Below are positions 6,481-8,742 of a DNA stretch of 8,742 bases, one piece after another. Under the pieces are notes generated by a model. The model ran no database searches, had not been told where the DNA came from, and worked only from the letters and a program-made list of their open reading frames with translations. Each line of letters opens with the position of its first letter. Position 1 is the stretch's first letter. Source of the stretch: an uncultured Chlamydiae bacterium. GTDB lineage: Bacteria > Chlamydiota > Chlamydiia > Chlamydiales > CALBHK01. The position numbers and the translations under genes are program-made. The stretch lies in assembly GCA_937894565.1 (NCBI GenBank), contig CALBHK010000072.1, positions 1 through 8,742 of the forward strand, read 5' to 3'.

Positions 6481-6582
6481 GGCACCCTAAATTTGAGCCA
6501 AGCTTTGCCGGCGTCGAAGCAGCTTAAACTTAAACAAGTTGAGTTGATGCAGACGGGCCTTAAATTCAGGGCTGCCGACGCC
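6481..6582. repeat. Degenerate inverted-repeat block with interleaved arms
   Basis: CCCTAAATTTGAGCC (6485-6499) matches the inverse of GGCCTTAAATTCAGGG (6556-6571) with few differences. Separately, GGCGTCG (6510-6516) plus GCAGC (6519-6523) match the inverse of GCTGC (6571-6575) plus CGACGCC (6576-6582). Between them lies the small hairpin AACTTAAACAAGTT. The two long pairings interleave rather than nest. The block is richer in G and C than its surroundings and contains no credible gene. It may be an old dispersed repeat or remnant of a mobile element. Confidence 0.45.
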
Positions 6583-6652
6583 ATCAAAAACCGATTTTTC
6601 ATCTTGTTTGAGTATGGATAAGGGATAAGAGGCCTAAGAAAAAACAAAAGAG

Positions 6653-6694
6653 TTCTCATTGTGATCTTTACTTTAGAAAAATTCACAATGAGAA
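6653..6694 (-). terminator. Hairpin terminator downstream of the 182-residue gene
   Basis: TTCTCATTGTGA (6653-6664) and TCACAATGAGAA (6683-6694) are perfect 12-bp inverted arms around an 18-base loop. On the minus strand the stem is followed by CTCTTTTGTTTTTT, a T-rich tract. It begins 55 bases after the stop of the gene at 6750. A third copy of TTCTCATT occurs at 6711-6718. The stem is AT-rich, so strength is uncertain. Confidence 0.5.
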
Positions 6695-6749
6695 ATGCTT
6701 TTAGTAATTTTTCTCATTCTGTTGCTTTGAGAAAGAAATGGGGTATCGA

Positions 6750-7298
6750 TTACTTATCAAGTTGTGGTATATTTGATTTTAATATTAGGTTAGAAAATTT
6801 GTCTTTGTAGGTGATTTTATCAATAGAATTGGTTTCAAAATTGGGATCTATTTTTTTAATATGACTGAGAAATTTATCATAGAAATCAGAGAAACAATTG
6901 GGGACCTTTTCTGTTCTAAAGATTAGAAAAACCGGGTACTGAATTTTTTTTTCTACGACAGAAGAGTTATGGTATTTAATGCAGGCTTTTACCGGGACAT
7001 GAGAGGTGCCATTTTCTTCTATATATGTATTACTGCAACTTATTAACAATTCGGAGCTAGTTTTTTTTACTTTTTCAATAATAAGAAGTATTCCTTTGTC
7101 TTCAAAATTTTTACATAAAAGATGCCATAACATGCAGTTACTATCCATGCTGACGGAGACTAATAGATGGTTCTGGTCAATAATTTCACTTATTGTTTTA
7201 TCTATTTCAGAAACGTGGTTTGGGTATATTAGATCCGATCTGATTTTTAAGTGGTAATGATGATCTATTTTACATTTACTAATATTCTTGTTATCCAT
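6750..7298 (-). CDS. Unrecognised 182-residue hypothetical protein
   Basis: The start is well supported: the ATG at 7298 has AAGGAG (7304-7309) 5 bases upstream. The product is predicted soluble, with no signal peptide or membrane helix, six cysteines (9, 55, 62, 88, 106, 135) and a Lys/Ile/Asn-rich composition. A histidine-rich start ('KIDHHYHLKIR') is followed by alternating hydrophobic stretches such as 'HLLVSVSMDSN', 'GILLIIEKV' and 'YPVFLIFRTEK', suggesting an alpha/beta or beta-rich fold. I recognise no domain or catalytic motif. The gene is more AT-rich than the operon to its left, is flanked by its own promoter-like and terminator-like sequences, and lies next to repeat-rich DNA. This is consistent with a lineage-specific or acquired gene, possibly host-interaction related, though nothing in the sequence proves that. 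Confidence 0.72.
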   Translation of the reverse strand: MDNKNISKCKIDHHYHLKIRSDLIYPNHVSEIDKTISEIIDQNHLLVSVSMDSNCMLWHLLCKNFEDKGILLIIEKVKKTSSELLISCSNTYIEENGTSHVPVKACIKYHNSSVVEKKIQYPVFLIFRTEKVPNCFSDFYDKFLSHIKKIDPNFETNSIDKITYKDKFSNLILKSNIPQLDK

Positions 7299-7320
7299 GA
7301 CGGCTCCTTGTTAAAATAAA

Positions 7321-7345
7321 CTAGTCAAAAACTGTTTGAGACTAG
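7321..7345 (-). promoter_or_regulatory. Small dyad in the leader of the 182-residue gene
   Basis: CTAGTC (7321-7326) and GACTAG (7340-7345) are inverted, with partial AAA/TTT pairing inside. On the minus strand the dyad is followed by TTTATTTT. It could be a weak terminator of the hydrolase transcript or a leader hairpin of the next gene. The stem is short, so the call is tentative. Confidence 0.3.
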
Positions 7346-7355
7346 CGTGTCACGT

Positions 7356-7384
7356 AGTATGCATATAATTACTTTAATAATCAA
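7356..7384 (-). promoter_or_regulatory. Putative promoter of the 182-residue gene
   Basis: On the minus strand TTGATT (7379-7384) and CATACT (7356-7361), each four of six consensus matches, are separated by an optimal 17 bases. They lie in the 95-base gap between the hydrolase stop and the next ATG. Confidence 0.35.
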
Positions 7385-7393
7385 TATTCTTTT

Positions 7394-8305
7394 TTATTTC
7401 GTAAGGAATTGAGCAATATCTGAAATTGCTTTTTTTCCAATATCCAGCCCGTCTATGCTTGTAAACCCATGAATGGTGGCATAATTGCGGACAATGACCG
7501 GTACTTTTACTGCTTTTAGCTTTTCTGCATACGCTAGCCCCTCATCATACAGGGGGTCAAACTCTGCTAAAATAAACAAAGTAGGAGGCAGCCCAGAAAC
7601 ATCTGAGGCATTAAGTAGCGAGGCAGTAGGTTCTTGACCATCTGCAACTTTATTTAGATATAGACCCCAAAACCATTCCATAAGCTCTTTAGTCAAAAAA
7701 TATCCTTTTGCATATTTTTGATAAGAGGAGGTATTAAAATCATGTTGGATGACAGGGACTATTAATACTTGCGCTTGAAATAGGGGGAATTGCCGCTCTT
7801 TTGCTCTTAAAACAACGCCAGCAGCTAAGTTGGCTCCAGCACTAATGCCTCCAATGCTTAAGCGCTCAGGATCGCCTCCCCATTCATGTATATGATTCTT
7901 TACCCATATGGCAGCTGCCTCACAGTCGTTTAAAGCTGCAGGGTATTTATGTTCAGCAGAGAGGCGATAATCTATAGAGACAACAATCATGTCAGCTTGT
8001 TTAGCAATAGAGCGGCAGAAGGGATCGTGGGTGTTTAAACTGCCAAAGGCCCATCCTCCTCCGTGGATGGATATAAAAACAGGAAACGGTTTAGCTTCTT
8101 TTGGTGTGTAGATACGCAGAGTGATTTCTCCTTCAGGCGTAGGTATTTTTATATCGGATATCGATTCTAATTGGATGGTAGAGGGGATAATAGATTGCTC
8201 AGCCATGCGGCGTCCCTCTTCAATGGGAATATCTTCAAGTTCTGGGCTATCGCTGGAGTTATCTTGTTCTAAAAAATTTCGAGTTTGTTTGTCCATTTTA
8301 TGCAT
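7394..8305 (-). CDS. Alpha/beta hydrolase, HSL (family IV) esterase/lipase
   Basis: This 303-residue cytoplasmic ester hydrolase is close to the usual family length. The oxyanion-hole motif HGGGW is at residues 81-85. 'VVSIDYRLSAEHKYPAALND' follows at about 108-127, strongly typical of hormone-sensitive-lipase-like enzymes. The nucleophile Ser155 lies in G-I-S-A-G (153-157); most relatives have G-D-S-A-G, so Ile replaces the usual Asp. Asp250 in 'AEFDPLYDEG' and His279 in 'TIHGF' complete the triad. Such enzymes cleave short- to medium-chain acyl esters; the natural substrate is not evident. The ATG at 8305 has AGGAGG (8311-8316) 5 bases ahead; a second ATG at 8296 is less well spaced. The N-terminal 35 residues are acidic and variable, as for a cap segment. 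The upstream gene is a remnant, so this one is probably expressed from a promoter inside that remnant. Confidence 0.92.
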   Translation of the reverse strand: MHKMDKQTRNFLEQDNSSDSPELEDIPIEEGRRMAEQSIIPSTIQLESISDIKIPTPEGEITLRIYTPKEAKPFPVFISIHGGGWAFGSLNTHDPFCRSIAKQADMIVVSIDYRLSAEHKYPAALNDCEAAAIWVKNHIHEWGGDPERLSIGGISAGANLAAGVVLRAKERQFPLFQAQVLIVPVIQHDFNTSSYQKYAKGYFLTKELMEWFWGLYLNKVADGQEPTASLLNASDVSGLPPTLFILAEFDPLYDEGLAYAEKLKAVKVPVIVRNYATIHGFTSIDGLDIGKKAISDIAQFLTK

Positions 8306-8322
8306 AGCGTCCTCCTGATGGT

Positions 8323-8592
8323 TTATTGAGGGGTGATATCGGTGGATATAGTATTATTCGCAATCCGGCACAAGTGCGGCAATGTATAGGGTATGTTCCT
8401 CAACTCATTAATGTCTCTCGCCATCCAAAACTCGATGCCTTGTTCCATATGAGCCGATTCTTCAAAGCTCTTTGTTAGCTTAGCTATAATTTCTTTTTCA
8501 GAGAAATCGTAGTCTTCAGGCAACCAAGATTTTGCAAATGGAATATTATTTTTTTGATGGTAAAGAAATGTTTCGTATTTATCGAGATACAT
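8323..8592 (-). pseudogene. DinD-like N-terminal fragment in the dcd remnant frame
   Basis: Counting from the Met at 8592 (89 residues), residues 31-61 read 'SEKEIIAKLTKSFEESAHME' followed by QGIEFWMARDI. This resembles the start of DNA-damage-inducible protein D, where a 'F-E-x-x-A-H' segment is followed by 'G-x-E-F/Y-W-x-A-R-D/E-L'. The glycine-tyrosine region and the rest of DinD that should follow are missing. After 'ARDI' the frame degenerates and stops, so only about 30 residues are recognisable. Residues 1-30 match nothing I recognise. The full DinD protein is around 270 residues, so this is a fragment. Identification is by eye and moderate. If the whole frame were a genuine single gene, this would be its C-terminal part. 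Confidence 0.45.
8353..8382 (-). promoter_or_regulatory. Weak promoter candidate for the hydrolase
   Basis: TTGCCG (8377-8382) and AATAAT (8353-8358) on the minus strand are 18 bases apart, with four and five of six consensus matches. They lie inside the 3' part of the remnant frame, about 50 bases before the hydrolase start. A GCAC-AA-GTGC dyad (8368-8377) lies between and partly overlaps the boxes. Confidence 0.28.
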
Positions 8593-8742
8593 TTTTGCTA
8601 TTGAAGCTTCACTTGCTACTACTGTTGCATTAATATTTGTAAAAATTTTAAATTCGTTGCTAACTCTAATATCATAGCCATAGCTTGAAAGTCCATAGCT
8701 TACTACGCCTTTTGTAGTTAGTCCCTCACAAAATGGTTCTAT

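Larger units (their letters stand above)
8323..8742 (-). pseudogene. dcd: Truncated dCTP deaminase (dcd) reading into foreign sequence, partial at right edge
   Basis: The frame entering from the right edge begins I-E-P-F-C-E-G-L and contains 'VVSYGLSSYGYDIR', then 'EFKIFTNINATVV'. This is the conserved N-terminal region of long-form dCTP deaminase, which makes dUTP for thymidylate synthesis. In intact enzymes 'TIVDPK' and the catalytic core with the S-x-x-A-R loop and active-site Glu follow. Here similarity stops at about 8617. The same frame continues 'ASEASIAKMYLDKYETF' to a stop at 8323. About 42 Dcd residues are visible, and the catalytic residues are absent, so the product cannot deaminate dCTP. 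The ATG at 8592 has no ribosome binding site and is probably not a separate start. It could be a recombination scar or an assembly chimera; a full-length dcd should be sought elsewhere in the genome. Confidence 0.75.

Noticed and set aside
6120..6527. Plus-strand open frame of 135 codons across the palindrome
   Set aside because: It runs antisense over the MFS start and straight through both arms of the inverted repeat and one target duplication. It has no ribosome binding site, and its product is just the two arms translated.
6482..6610. Alternative minus-strand frame reading 'DGVGSPEFKARLHQLNLFK' in the inverted-repeat block
   Set aside because: It looks somewhat protein-like, but it is short, has no start or ribosome binding site, and coincides with the repeat. 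It could be a repeat-derived or decayed coding remnant, but I cannot support a gene.
6474..6686. Minus-strand open frame of 70 codons
   Set aside because: It begins inside the arm of the terminator hairpin and reads through the degenerate inverted-repeat block. Composition is unconvincing, with many Leu/Ser/Cys, and no homology is recognisable.
1..8742. tRNA or rRNA genes
   Set aside because: I saw no cloverleaf-like segment with the conserved T-arm sequence and no rRNA-like stretch on either strand.

Overview
This is an AT-rich bacterial window in which every convincing gene lies on the minus strand. It reads from the right edge (position 8742) to the left edge (position 1). A MoxR / DUF58 / DUF4381 / VWA / VWA-TPR aerotolerance-type cluster, the 'I-GWWP' signature in the DUF4381 protein and the long-form Dcd remnant all point to a Gram-negative bacterium. 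A gammaproteobacterium such as a Legionella or Coxiella relative fits; an environmental chlamydia is an alternative I cannot exclude from sequence alone.

Layout from right to left. (1) 8742-8323: one open frame entering from the right edge. It starts with an unmistakable N-terminal piece of dCTP deaminase (Dcd), loses Dcd similarity before the catalytic core, and continues in frame into a segment resembling the N-terminus of DNA-damage-inducible protein D. This looks like a recombination scar or pseudogene. (2) 8305-7394: an intact HSL-type (family IV) alpha/beta hydrolase with its own strong ribosome binding site. (3) 7298-6750: an unrecognised, AT-rich 182-residue protein with its own promoter-like region and a hairpin terminator. 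(4) 6749-6194: about 550 bases without a credible gene, but rich in structure: a terminator hairpin, a degenerate inverted-repeat block, a promoter, and a 179-bp MITE-like element. That element has a 9-bp target duplication, 15-bp terminal inverted repeats and a perfect 40-bp palindrome arm. (5) 6193-4946: a 12-TM drug:H+ antiporter-like MFS transporter; its stop codon sits in the loop of its own terminator. (6) 4860 to the left edge: a tightly packed operon of five genes: MoxR ATPase, DUF58 protein, DUF4381 membrane protein, VWA membrane protein (BatA-like), and a VWA-TPR fusion (BatB plus BatC-like). The last gene runs off the left edge inside a 9-bp tandem repeat encoding Lys-Asn-Asp units.

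The five-gene operon probably builds an inner-membrane assembly. The MoxR AAA+ ATPase is thought to remodel or insert cofactors into partners. The DUF58 and two VWA proteins supply metal-dependent adhesion domains. The DUF4381 protein and the TPR region add membrane anchoring and periplasmic protein contacts. A promoter with a good -10 box lies just ahead of moxR, and overlapping or abutting start and stop codons imply translational coupling. The exporter and hydrolase seem to be independent units.

The two most noteworthy points are the MITE-like insertion that separates a plausible promoter from the MFS start codon, placing a very strong hairpin in that mRNA leader, and the dcd::dinD-like mosaic frame at the right edge.
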